Positions 45,793 to 56,454 of a stretch of DNA of 64,000 nucleotides are shown piece after piece. A program made the position numbers and the translations under genes. The notes beneath the pieces are model-generated. The model did no database searches, was not told the DNA's origin, and worked only from the letters and a program-made list of their open reading frames with translations. Within the stretch, counting starts at the first letter, position 1; each line of letters starts with the position of its first letter. Source of the DNA: Vermamoeba vermiformis. Taxonomy: Eukaryota > Tubulinea > Echinamoebida. The stretch is taken from NCBI GenBank assembly GCA_045837725.1, contig JBEWZL010000152.1, positions 372,001-436,000 of the forward strand, written 5' to 3'.

Positions 45793-47469
45793 ATGAAGAG
45801 AAAGCAAGACGAAGTAGTTGTGTTGGATAATGATGGCAACAAACGAGCCAAATTGTCTGTTCAATGCGAGGATCAAGTTGCCACCCTCGAATTTGCTCCT
45901 CCAATAAGCAAAGACAGATTACGACAGCTAATTGCAGAAAAATTCAACAGACAAGCCGGTATGTAAATTATTGATAAAAGCCATCATCAGGCCTTCTCAG
46001 AAAAATAAAAACAATTATTTTGTTTTTCGGATCAGCCTAAGATTTATGAAATTCCTAGCGCACAAAGTTAACTTTCAACTCGCAAACTGGACATTAAAAT
46101 AGCAATAAATACAGTTTTTCCAAATAAAAGAATTAACGTTGTTCGAGCAGACGACTTGCTGTCGATCTTATCAGCAAAGGGAGATGTGGTCAGTCTCAGC
46201 GCTCTAGGAACTCGGCCGCAGCGGTATCCTGGAGAACTAACTGTTATTTTCATCGACTCATCGACGAAGAATGATATGAGGCACAACAAAGACCTCTATG
46301 TTGGAGATGGCAGCGCGCAAGTTGTCGATCTCACGTACGCACAATCTTGCCTGCTCGACATGTATTAATCCTTACTGTTACAGAGAAGATGCTACTAATT
46401 TATGCGCGCGGTGCCTGCAGAAATACGAAGATGTCAACGACAAGTGCTACTATCACCCTGGCAAATTGGTCGAGTCACGAACTGAAGCTCGCAAATTGAT
46501 TGTCAAGTCTCTCGAGGTCAGCAAAGAGTTAATAAGACATCCTAAGTATTAACACTAACGTACAAAATAGTCTTCCGAGTCTCTTGTCAATGGCGTGCCT
46601 ACTGAAGTGTCGCGAGAGTACAACAAGAAATTGCTACGATGGAGCTGCTGTCAAGGCAAAAAGAGTAAACTTGGGTGCACAACAGCTGACAAGCATTTGG
46701 TAGGTCATAGTCGTTGTGTGGTCATCGCAGTGAGTTAACACCTGCCTAGGCAATGACAGTGCCCAAGTCCACCGATGACAGACTACTCAAGCTGTTCTCA
46801 GAGCAGAGCACACCAAAAACATCAGGCCCCAACAATAACAATGTTGCAGGCGATGATGATGTGCAGATTGTGGAGCGTATCTTGGCACCAGTAAATATTC
46901 CCGGCGTTGATACTGCTGGACAACACGTGCTGAACACGTGCATTGATCGCAACAGAAGCTACTGTCTCAATGAACAGAAGACACACACGTGGACTGGAGC
47001 CACGCATGGTAATGACAACCGCACTGAGCAAACGTGGATGAGACTAACAATCAACAGAGGGCGGTGGTTATTTAGAGTCCGATGTAGATCCGCAGCTGTT
47101 GTGGTGCATTCAATTTGACAAAGCACTCAAGTTGCACTCGCTGCAGATACGCGCACCAGAAGGTAAGGGTGCGTAGTACCGTCTTACGCGGTACTGACCA
47201 ATCCTGTTGCAGATCAAGCACCCAAGACAATCAAACTGTTTGCCTCGCGCGTCAACATGGACTTCAACGACATTGACAGCATCACTCCGACACAAGTCAT
47301 CACTGTGCTGCCAAAGAATCTCGGTCCGAATGCCATCATCAAGCTCAATGTCAGCAAGTTCGCGAGCTGTACTTCTCTTACCATATTTGTAGAGGACAAC
47401 CAATCAGACGCAGACACTACGCGTATCGATTACTTGCAGCTGATTGGTCAGACTGTTCGACGTCATTAA
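45793..47469 (+). CDS. CHORD-like zinc domain plus C-terminal PITH domain protein
   Basis: ATG 45793 opens MKRKQDEVVVLDNDGNKRAK. The first 160 residues have a beta-rich look, possibly ubiquitin-like (KLSVQCEDQVATLEFAP). A 51-nt intron (about 46340-46390) joins to LCARCLQKYEDVNDKCYYHP-G, and later exons give LLRWSCCQGKKSKLGCTTADKH, a CHORD-like C-C-C-H-G-W-CC-GC-H zinc pattern. The C-terminal third (46895-47469) is a PITH domain: LNEQKTHTWTG, YLESDVDPQLLWCIQFDKAL, KLHSLQIRAPE, KTIKLFASRVNMDFND, SLTIFVEDNQSDADTTRIDY, LQLIGQTVRRH. PITH domains (as in TXNL1) bind the 26S proteasome lid. A proteasome-linked role is inferred; the CHORD-like/PITH combination is unfamiliar to me. Confidence 0.82.
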
Positions 47470-47535
47470 AAGAGCTTTTTTTGGCGCACTTTTTTTGAAA
47501 GTAATTATTATTGAACACGCACAATCAGACACACC

Positions 47536-48381
47536 ATGGGGCTTTTAAAAATTCTTAGAAAGCTCAAGCAAAAAGAAAAAGAGATGCGCATATTGATGCT
47601 GTACGTCAAGAACATTAGCAAGCAAACTAGATTTGTTTTCTGCTGACACTTAATAATACAGAGGTCTTGATAATGCCGGCAAGACGACTATTTTAAAGAA
47701 ATTTAATGCAGAAGATATTAACACTATCAGTCCAACCCTGGGATTCAATATTAAAACTCTTGTTTATAAAAAGTAAGCTCATTGTTATTATTCGATATTA
47801 AGTATCCACGCACAACATTAATTACCGAGTAATTATTACTAGATATAAATTGAATATGTGGGACATAGGAGGTCAAAAGTCACTGCGATCGTATTGGCGC
47901 AACTACTTTGAACAAACAGATGGTATTAACAGGCATAATGAAGCAATAGCTAACTAAATTAACACCTAAATAAATAAGGTCTCGTTTGGGTCGTGGACAG
48001 TGCAGATCGACGACGATTGGAAGATTGCAAGCAGGAGCTTCAAAGATTGTTGCAAGAAGAGGCATGCATCAGCAATGCAATACTCAAGGTGCATGTTATC
48101 TAATTACTGGTACAGAAATTGGCTGGTGCTTCGTTGTTGATATTCGCCAACAAACAAGATCTGCCTGGTGCTTTGTCGAAAGAGGATATCATTAATGTAA
48201 GTGTTTATAGGTACGCTAATGAGTATGTCATTCTTATTTGTTGTAGGTGCTCGAATTGAACTCAATTGTCAACAGACACTGGACCATCCAGATTTGTAGT
48301 GCAGTAACGGGTGAGGGTTTGCAGGATGGTATTGATTGGATAGTGGGCGATATTTCATCGCGTATATTTATGTTCGATTAA
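47536..48381 (+). CDS. ARL2: ADP-ribosylation factor-like GTPase 2
   Basis: ARL2 works with tubulin cofactors D and E and with BART/PDE6D, in tubulin folding and mitochondria. The protein [35 protein letters not shown] (G1), [15 protein letters not shown] (switch I), [20 protein letters not shown] (G3), ANKQDLPGA (G4) and SAVTGEGL (G5), ending [16 protein letters not shown], matches human ARL2 almost block by block in about 185 residues with five short introns. It is tandem after the PITH gene (66 bp between stop and start). Confidence 0.96.
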
Positions 48382-48516
48382 TTGTACATTTGTGAATAGA
48401 ATAGCTGTTGCATTAATATTGTACGTTTTTTGTACCGCCAGTAATTTTTGGGGGTTTGAAATTTACGATAGGTAACCGACTATCATTATGATTATTATTT
48501 CAGCATCGAGTGCACA

Positions 48517-51190
48517 ATGACTCGTCCTACTGCTGCGCCAAACATGCATTGCGCAAGGCTACTGCTCAGCCTGATCTTCGTATCCGTGGTGCGCAGTGCA
48601 GTTTGGATTCCCATTCCCGTTAATTTTGCAGCACTAGACAAGCCAACAATGACTCCGTGGACTGAGTTCACCAGCCCAGACATCGAGCTTGCAATGTTGG
48701 GTGACAGAGGAACTGATCAACTCTTCGGGTTTTTTACCCTGCGTCTCAGTAAGTAACCTGCTAAAATGCCAAATTAATGTTGAATTTAGGGAAATAATTA
48801 TAATAGAGCCATAGTTGTTATCGGCTAATAATTTTGAAATTTTGTAGCGGATCCACCAACCTTCGACGTCAATTTCTCGCAGTTGAATATTACGCAATTT
48901 TATCCTAACAGAGTAAAGGATCATTCTGCATTTATAAGCAATTCTCCTCAGTCAATGTTCTTCTTTGGAGGGGTGGATGCCGATGGAAACTATTTGAATA
49001 CAACGCTAAGAGTGATTCGTCCGACCAGCAACCAAGTGCAATTTGGCTCCTTCACCGTGCCTGGACTGCTACCGCGAGCTGGTCACTCGGCAGTCGTTGC
49101 GCCACAAGGAAGTCTCGGCTGCACTTCTACTACCGGATGCGTACTCGTCTTTGGTGGACGCAACGCAGACAGCTACTTCAACGAGATGTTGCGCATAGAC
49201 CCTGGTACGTAGCAGTCAATCAGTCCTGGGTGTTGCTGACCGCACGACAGCTTCATTCGCGACCAGCACCGTGTCACAGACCAATCAGCCAACAGCGCGG
49301 TACCACCACAGTGCCGTGGTCATCAACGGCAAGATGTACGTGCTGGGGGGCGAGGACAGCGCGGGCACTGTGCTCGATGAGGTGCAGATCTTTGATTTCT
49401 CGACCTCTGCCTGGAGTGCTGGTGAGCCCATGCCGTTCACGCTCACAGGCCACGCAGCAGTCGCGCTGGGCACTGATATCTACGTGTTTGGTGGGCGCGT
49501 ATCGCCGTCACTGCTGTCGAACACGGTGTATATTTATGATACGCGTAAGTACTTGCCACACTTCAACGGCTGAACTGACTCGTGTGACAGTCAGTAACTT
49601 GTGGTCCATTGCCCCCGAGACTGAAAACACGCCCACACCGCGCGTCTATCCACGTGTAGTGTCACTGGACGCCAATCGATTCTTGATTTACGGTGGCAAC
49701 AACGGCACGCAGAATCTCAATGACTTCATCGTGTACGACGTGTCCAAGCCCTGTCCCTTCTTGTAAGTCTTCAGTGCGTTAGTGTTCGACTAGCAATCAC
49801 TGACTGGCCTGTCAGCTGTCCCTTGTCCAAGCTGTGTCAGACTGAAGCAGCGTGCTCCAATTACATTGGCTGCTACAACCGCACCAGTGACAGTGCGCTG
49901 TTCAAGTGTCGCTTGAGTTGCATCACTGACCCCCGCAATTGCACGCCCGAGACGTGTGCCAACTTCACGTGTTGGAACGGCCTGTGCGCTGAGACAGCTG
50001 CCGACTGTGATCCTTATCCGCGCTGTCCACTGACTTGGCGACGGTAATTATACTTAGTGCTGCATGTCATTGACTAAGCGTGTCACTTAGCTGTGCCGAT
50101 GGACTGTGCAGTGCTGACTGTGCTGCATTCAACGCCACACAACTGTGCAATGCTGTGCTGTGTGCTGACGGCAGTTGTGTGAGTGACGAGAGCGAGTGCA
50201 TTCCATTCAACGGCTGCACACCAGGCCTGATACAAGTGAGTACGCACTCTCGAGACCTGCAGCACTGACTTCAGCTAGTGTCCGAGCGGCGAGTGCGTGT
50301 CCGTGCTCGAGGACTGTTACTGCAGCAATAGCACGCAATTCACTTGCGCCAATTACGCCCAGGATTGTGCCTCTGATTGCGGTACCGTAAGTACTAGGCC
50401 TGGCTAATGCATGGTCATAATAACTCGTGTGCAGGCGTGGTGGATGAAAACAGCCGTCAGAGCAGATCTGACAGTCCCGATCAGCAAACAAGACCAAGGC
50501 AATCTCGGCAGGGCAGTTGTGTACCGTGAAGGACGCGATGAGGTCTTGGCAGCGATTGTATTCAATGTCACGGGGCAAGTCAACTCCGTCGCTGTCAGCA
50601 TCGCCCCCGTGCCCGAGAGTCGATTCTCGCGCGCTACATATGCAACGTGGACGAGCGAAGAGGACTATCGCCACAAAATACTCAGTTCTGTCGTGGAGAT
50701 CAGTGCGGATCTGCCTGCTAGCCAAGTGCTGATTGTTTTTGCATTCGTTATCAACGATGGACTGGTACGTTAATTCGAATTCAAGTCGGTCAGTGTTCCT
50801 AATATGGCAATGCTACAATAGTTGAAGCCTGATCGTTGTTTGGCACGCTTAGTCGAATCAACTGTGAACGGCACTACCACTGCCACGTGGAGGTGTGTTG
50901 ACACTAACTTCCCGCAGTTTGAAGGATCTGTAAGTACATTGCCTTATTAGGTAATTTCAAACACGTGACTGACTGGCTACCAGTTGATGGGTGCTCTGAT
51001 TGACGAGTACGGTGTGTTCGCACTGATCGCGATCAAATTTGACAGCACTCCGAGTGACACGCAGCAGCCCTACAATGTCCCCGCAGACTACGAGCGCGAA
51101 GCACACACCGGCATTGCCATCACTGCGGGTGGACTGTTGTTCGTGCTCATTCTCGTGGTCGTGATTCGTGCCATTCAACAGCGTGCTTAG
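48517..51190 (+). CDS. Type I membrane protein with Kelch repeats and a cysteine-rich stalk
   Basis: ATG 48517; the signal peptide is MHCARLLLSLIFVSVVRSA (a second Met lies at residue 10). Six or so Kelch blades follow: MFFFGGVDADGNYLNTTLRV, GCVLVFGGRNADSYFNEMLR, KMYVLGGEDSAGTVLDEVQI, DIYVFGGRVSPSLLSNTVYI, RFLIYGGNNGTQNLNDFIVY. From 49800 a stalk of short cysteine-rich repeats (CPLSKLCQTEAACSNYIGCY, CADGLCSADC, CADGSCVSDESEC, CPSGECVSVLEDC) leads to a beta-rich region without cysteines. The C terminus has one TM helix, GIAITAGGLLFVLILVVVI, and a short basic tail RAIQQRA. Many N-x-S/T sequons occur. About 720 residues. A cell-surface protein is likely; the ligand is unknown. Attractin/multiple-EGF-like Kelch proteins are the nearest architecture I know. 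Confidence 0.85.
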
Positions 51191-51262
51191 GACAGCTTGT
51201 TTATTTACATGTATTGTACTTGTGACGTATTAAAACAGTCATACAACAGCCAGGCCAGTGCT

Positions 51263-54200
51263 TTACAGCGGTGCGAGCAGTGTTTCCAAGCTGTTGACTG
51301 CACTCGTCAGCGCGAGCACAAAGCCAGCAGTGGGTGCAGGAGCGAGTGGCACGGCATAGGGCGAGGTACCGAGCTCACTCGTGCCCGACAAGTACAGTGC
51401 GCGCAATGCTTGCACAATAGCGTGACCGTGTTGCGTGAAGTGCTGCACAATGAATGCCAAGAATTCAGGGTGTGGCTGCTGTTCCAAGGGCAGTCGTGTG
51501 CCTCGCAGTGTCTCGCACATGTGTTGCACGGACAAGATGAGTGCGCGCTCGTTGTAAATGCGGCTCTGTAGCGTGCCGTCACTCGTGCCGCGCAGTTTGT
51601 CGTACCCTGCTTCGAGGAAATAGGGCTCGCGCACTCCCAACACCAGTCCTTGCAGACTCAACAGCAGCTGTGGCGAGTGTTAGTCAGATCTGAGAATGAC
51701 ACGTGTCAACGAGTGACTTGCCTGCAAGAGATTGGAGGTGTCAGGATTCCAGTCCTCAGTGGTGCTCTTCGTGATCCACGTGCCCAACAGACTCAAACAG
51801 ACACTGCCGTCCGTGTTCAAGTTGGGATGCAACTTCTGACTGGTCTTGGAATAGTAGTGCACGAGCGGAGGGACTTGCGGATACTGATCGGGCAAGTAGA
51901 TGTCAAACACAAACAGGGACTGAAAGTTGAGGGTTAATTAATTGTTCTCTATCGCCTCTGTATATTCATTGAAATCATTCTGCGATGATTAATGCGGCTG
52001 TTACGGTACCTGATAGTACGGCGTGTCTTTCGGGCCAACGATGAGTGCTTTCAAGAGGTCAATGCGTCCCTCGAACACTTTGATGTAGATGCCAGGTGTC
52101 ACATTCTGTTGCAGCGTGGTCCATTCTTTCATCACCAAGTTGCAGAACTCGCTCGTAATATTTACCTGCAGATAAAGACTCTCTGTTAGTCGATGTTAAC
52201 AGCGTGCACATTGCGCTACTGACATGGCTGCGTGTGAGGAAGTGATGTTGCGCCACCTCTTCGAGCACTTCGAAGGATGCAACACTGTCATTCAGCTCAC
52301 TCGCACTGACACTTGGTGGCACAATGGACTGCGTTTCATGCGCGACAGTACTCGAGGGTTGAAGCCACTGCTGCAGTTTGGTGATGGCAGACCAGAGCAG
52401 TCCTGAGCTCTGTGCCTCACTCTGCGCCGTGTCCTCTGCACTCTCCTCGCTCCCTTCGTACTCCTCGCCACTCTCTTCGTCGCTCAGCTCGTCAGTGTAC
52501 TCGTCGCTCAGCACGAACAGTTCGCCAGGCCACATCTCGCTGCTCACACCGCTCGTCCACTGCACACTGATGCGAGGCCCGTGCAGTGCAGTCACTTCAC
52601 CGAGCCACTCGTGCACGGTCAGTCCTGTCTCGCGCTGTGTGGGCAGTCGCAGCACGACATCGCCGAGCTGATAGCTGAAGTCAGGGTGCGCGCACAGATC
52701 GTAGATTGACACTTGTTCTGTCACGTGCTCGTCGGGCACTGTCAAGTCACTCTTGAGCCACATGACTACAGCTGTCTGGTGCGCGGCATTGACACTTTGA
52801 ATGACACCTGTCACTTCACCGCGTGTCACAAAGTCGTCGGGCTGGAAGTCATTCTCCAACAAGTGATCACGTGATTTCAACAGCGTGCTGTCCACGTGTG
52901 CTGTCACTGTGCCATCCTGCCACTTGACATCGACATATGTCCGTGTGCGAATAATGCGCGCGGTCACCCATTGCAAGCCTTGCAGGGCTGGTGGGAGGTT
53001 ATTTCCTAATTTGGAAGGTGAAATCAAACACCAGTCGCCCAGTTGCCAAGTGTAGGGCTGCGAGTACTGCAGCACGTGCAATGTAGCGACTGGCACGTGG
53101 CGAGGAGGGGCCAGCACGTGATTTCCATTTTCGGTAATTTGTTGCGCTGCTGACCACGTGACTCCAGCCCACACTGGTATGACACGTGTCACCACACCAT
53201 ACTTGTGCGCACGTGGAATGAAATTTCCTTCAGTGTACTCCGCGAATGGCTCAGTTTCATCTTCGGGCACGTGATTCGCATCTTGCAAGAGGCCCTGTGA
53301 AATTTCAACGACTTGACCCACGTGATAATCCACGCATTCATGAACAATCTGCAAATAGAGCTCTTCGTCCCAACTGCCCTCGTCCGAGTCATAGTTTGAC
53401 ACGCTGTCACTTGCCTCGCTGTCTGATGACGTGTCACTCGCGGTGGAGTCACGTGACTGTTCTTCATCTTCAACCTCCGCGTCAGTGTTCAGTGAACCGC
53501 TGGAATGATGTTGCTTGAATTTCTTGAACTGCAGCCACAGCGCACGCCAATTGACAGCTGCATCGTTGACAGGTGTCACTAGCTCTACCGTCGCGTTGTG
53601 AATCAGAGCACGTGACCCATTCACGAACTGAACTTCTACGTGACTCATCACTGATGACACGTGTCAAAATGAGGCCCGTGCCATGAGTGCTAAAAATAAC
53701 TTACCGCCGTCTATTTTTCCGACCCAATTCGAGCCCTGGTGACTGAGTGCCACGTGACTGCCGTGCTCGATGGTGATTGGGCGCACATCACGTGACGAGA
53801 TCTCGTTGAAGACAGTGACATCACGTGACTTCTTCGGTCCATATTTGGAAGTGATCTTCTTGGTGAGCGCGGCGAGGTCGTCGAGGGGCGAGGAGTACAC
53901 GGCCAGATCCAGCCCCAACTGCGCGACATTAGGCCTGGTCGTGCATATATATGTATATGTGGTGTGTACTGACCTGCACTGCCTGCACGGTGCCTGATTG
54001 CGCGGCATTGCACACCACGTCTGCGGGCTGAAAAGCACGATCGACCACCGTCACCTGATCTGCAGCCTCGATCGTGAGCACGTGATTCTCTTCCAGGCCT
54101 GTGTCGTCGTCGAGGGGCCAGGACAGCTTGATTTGGTTCGGTTCAGTGAACGGCTCTTCGTCCTCGTCCACATCCGCGGCTAGCTCTTCATTCTCCCACG

Positions 54201-54351
54201 CCACTAGAGACAGATCAGTTTGGTGTGCAGAATATTTAATATATATTGTCCTGATATTAATACCTTTGGTCACAATGGCCAGACTGGTCGGCTCGTCGTT
54301 TACATAGACCAGATCCTCTTCAAAAATGTTGGGTGGATCTTTAGTGGCCAT
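51263..54351 (-). CDS. UBE2O: UBE2O-type hybrid E2/E3 ubiquitin-conjugating enzyme
   Basis: UBE2O is a large E2 with intrinsic E3 activity that ubiquitinates orphan and basic substrates. ATG 54351 starts MATKDPPNIFEEDLVYVNDE. The N-terminal 700 residues alternate SH3/KOW-like strands (GSHVALSHQGSNWVGKIDGG, DWCLISPSKLG, YVDVKWQDGTVTAHV, QLGDVVLRLPTQRETG) with acidic serine-rich linkers, as in UBE2O CR1/CR2. The UBC domain is at the C terminus: TPYYQ, SLFVFDIYLPDQYPQVPPLV, catalytic cysteine in NTDGSVCLSLLGTW, NPDTSNLLQ and LVLGVREPYFLEAGYD. A family-typical C-terminal helical tail follows. About 930 residues, shorter than human (1,292). It is convergent with the Kelch gene (72 bp) and divergent to TAF6 (211 bp). 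Confidence 0.93.
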
Positions 54352-54562
54352 TCACGAAGCAGTCAACTAATACGTACTAGGGGATATATATTACAAATTA
54401 ATACAACAAATGTGCACGAATTCGGGCAATGTGTTCTGGCCGTAGTGTTGATGTTCTTCGCGTGTGAGGAATGAAATGTTTTTTCAGCCGAGATCCAGCT
54501 CTTGACAACAGCTCACTGACGTCGAATAATTTATATAAATAATATCACAAACTGTAAATATC

Positions 54563-56373
54563 ATGAGTGTGCTGTCTAAAGATTCAGTCAAGATCATTGC
54601 CGAGACAGTCGGGATTAACACGATCAGCGAGGATGTTGCAACACACGTGTCCTCTGATGCTGAATATAGACTGCGCGAGATTATACAAGTATGCGATAGT
54701 GGTTAAGCAGCCTAATCTAGTCAAATAATATTAATTGGTGCTTATTAAAGGAAGCGATGAAATTTATGGTGCATAGCAAGCGAGAAAAATTAACTACAGA
54801 AGATATAAATAGCGCACTACGACTAAGAAATGTCGAGGTATGCATATGATACTACAGCGTTATTTTCGGAGCATAGAGAATATTTATTTATTTTTTCAGA
54901 TATTATTTATTCATTTTCATAATTCTTTTGACTATAATTGTCGTAACTAGCTTAAGATAACAAATAAATATTATATTAATGTCGAATGACAACACTATTA
55001 ACATGAAAATTGGTTAAAGGCGCTGTACGGTTATTCTACACGAGATCCGCTGCGGTTCGTGCGTGTGGCAGGTCAAAAAGACTTGTTCTACGTGGAGGAT
55101 CAAGAGCTCGATTTCAACGAACTGTTCAGCACCACGCCACTCGGTTCCAATCCGCTGCTCAAGATGCCCAAGTGTCCGCGTCAGATCTCCCTGCAAGTGC
55201 ATTGGCTCGCAGTGCAGGGCGTGCAGGTAATTACTACACTATTGTGCCTATACTGTGCATATATATTGAGCATACACGTACTCACGCACTGCAGCCACAA
55301 GTGCCGCAGAACCCGAACTTCACGACCACGAGCAGCGAGGTGAGTGAGCCGAGTGTCAAGAAGTCGAGCGAGGACGAGGCAGCGGTGGTGAGTGCCACGA
55401 CTGTCGTGTCGAGCGAGGGCGATGTCGAGGTGAAGCAGACCGTCAAGCACGTGCTCAGCAAGGAACAGCAGCTCTACTACAAGAAGATCACTGACGCCGT
55501 GCTCGCGGTCAAACAAGGTGTGAGCAGTGACCACGAGGAGCTGTTGCACGCAGCCCTCACCTCGCTGAGCACCGACCCCGGCATTCATCAGCTGCTGCCC
55601 TACTTCACCAAGTTCATTGCCACCAATGTCACCAACAACTTGCGCCAGCTGCGGCTGTTGCGTGCACTGATGCAAATGATTGAAGCCATGTTGAAGAGCT
55701 CCTATTTGCATCTCGAGCCATATTTGCACCAACTCATGCCCGCCATGCTCACTTGTCTCGTCGGCAAACGACTGTGCGAGTCACCGACGGAAAATCACTG
55801 GGAATTGCGGGACTTTGCCGCACAGCTGGTGGCACGCATCTGTCGCCGCTACGGCAAGGAATATCGTGATTTGCAGCCACGCATCACCAAGACACTGCTG
55901 CACGCCTTTTTAGACCCCGTCAAGCCACTCACCACACACTACGGCGCTATTGTCGGTCTCGGCAAGATGGGCCCGCTGGTGGTGCAAAGCTTGTTATTGC
56001 CTAATATGGTAGCGTATCTGAATCTGTTGCTGCCAGAGCTCACAGCTGCCAATCCAATCAAACGACTCGAGGCCAACAAGTGCTATGGTGCATTATTGGT
56101 GCGATATATATATGAGGCATAACAGAACTGACTGATTACTCACACGTACCGCAGAATGTTTCAGGCACGTACTTTGCATACGCGATGGATCTGTCCGCCA
56201 CCACGAGCAGTCTCAAGTCCAAGACCAACAAAGAAGCAGACAACGACAAGAAAACAGTGCACGAACTGCTGCCCGACTTTGCGCACTACTACAAGCAGCT
56301 GTACGACATCTTTGGCGAGGCACTGCTGCCGTACTTGAAACAGAACCGCGAAGTACTGAGCACCATTCTTTAA
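54563..56373 (+). CDS. TAF6: Transcription initiation factor TFIID subunit 6
   Basis: TAF6 pairs with TAF9 in TFIID and in SAGA-type complexes. The histone fold is MSVLSKDSVKIIAETVGINT, RLREIIQEAMKFMVHSKREK, LTTEDINSALRLRNVE. LYGYSTRDPLRFV then LDFNELFSTTPLG and LQVHWLAVQGVQ match the conserved linker, followed by QPQVPQNPNF. After an acidic serine-rich segment come the HEAT repeats (LSKEQQLYYKKITDAVL, DPGIHQLLPYFTKFI, HLEPYLHQLMPAMLTCLVGK, NHWELRDFAAQLVARICRRY, LQPRITKTLLHAFLDPVKPL, THYGAIVGLGKMG). About 520 residues. The 3' end is 81 bp from the UBE4 stop. Confidence 0.96.
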
Positions 56374-56454
56374 TTCTCAACACCTGTACAAGTAATATAA
56401 TAATAATCGTTGTGGATAAATGCGCGCTGAGAATTAGCTGCCCTTGTATGTACA

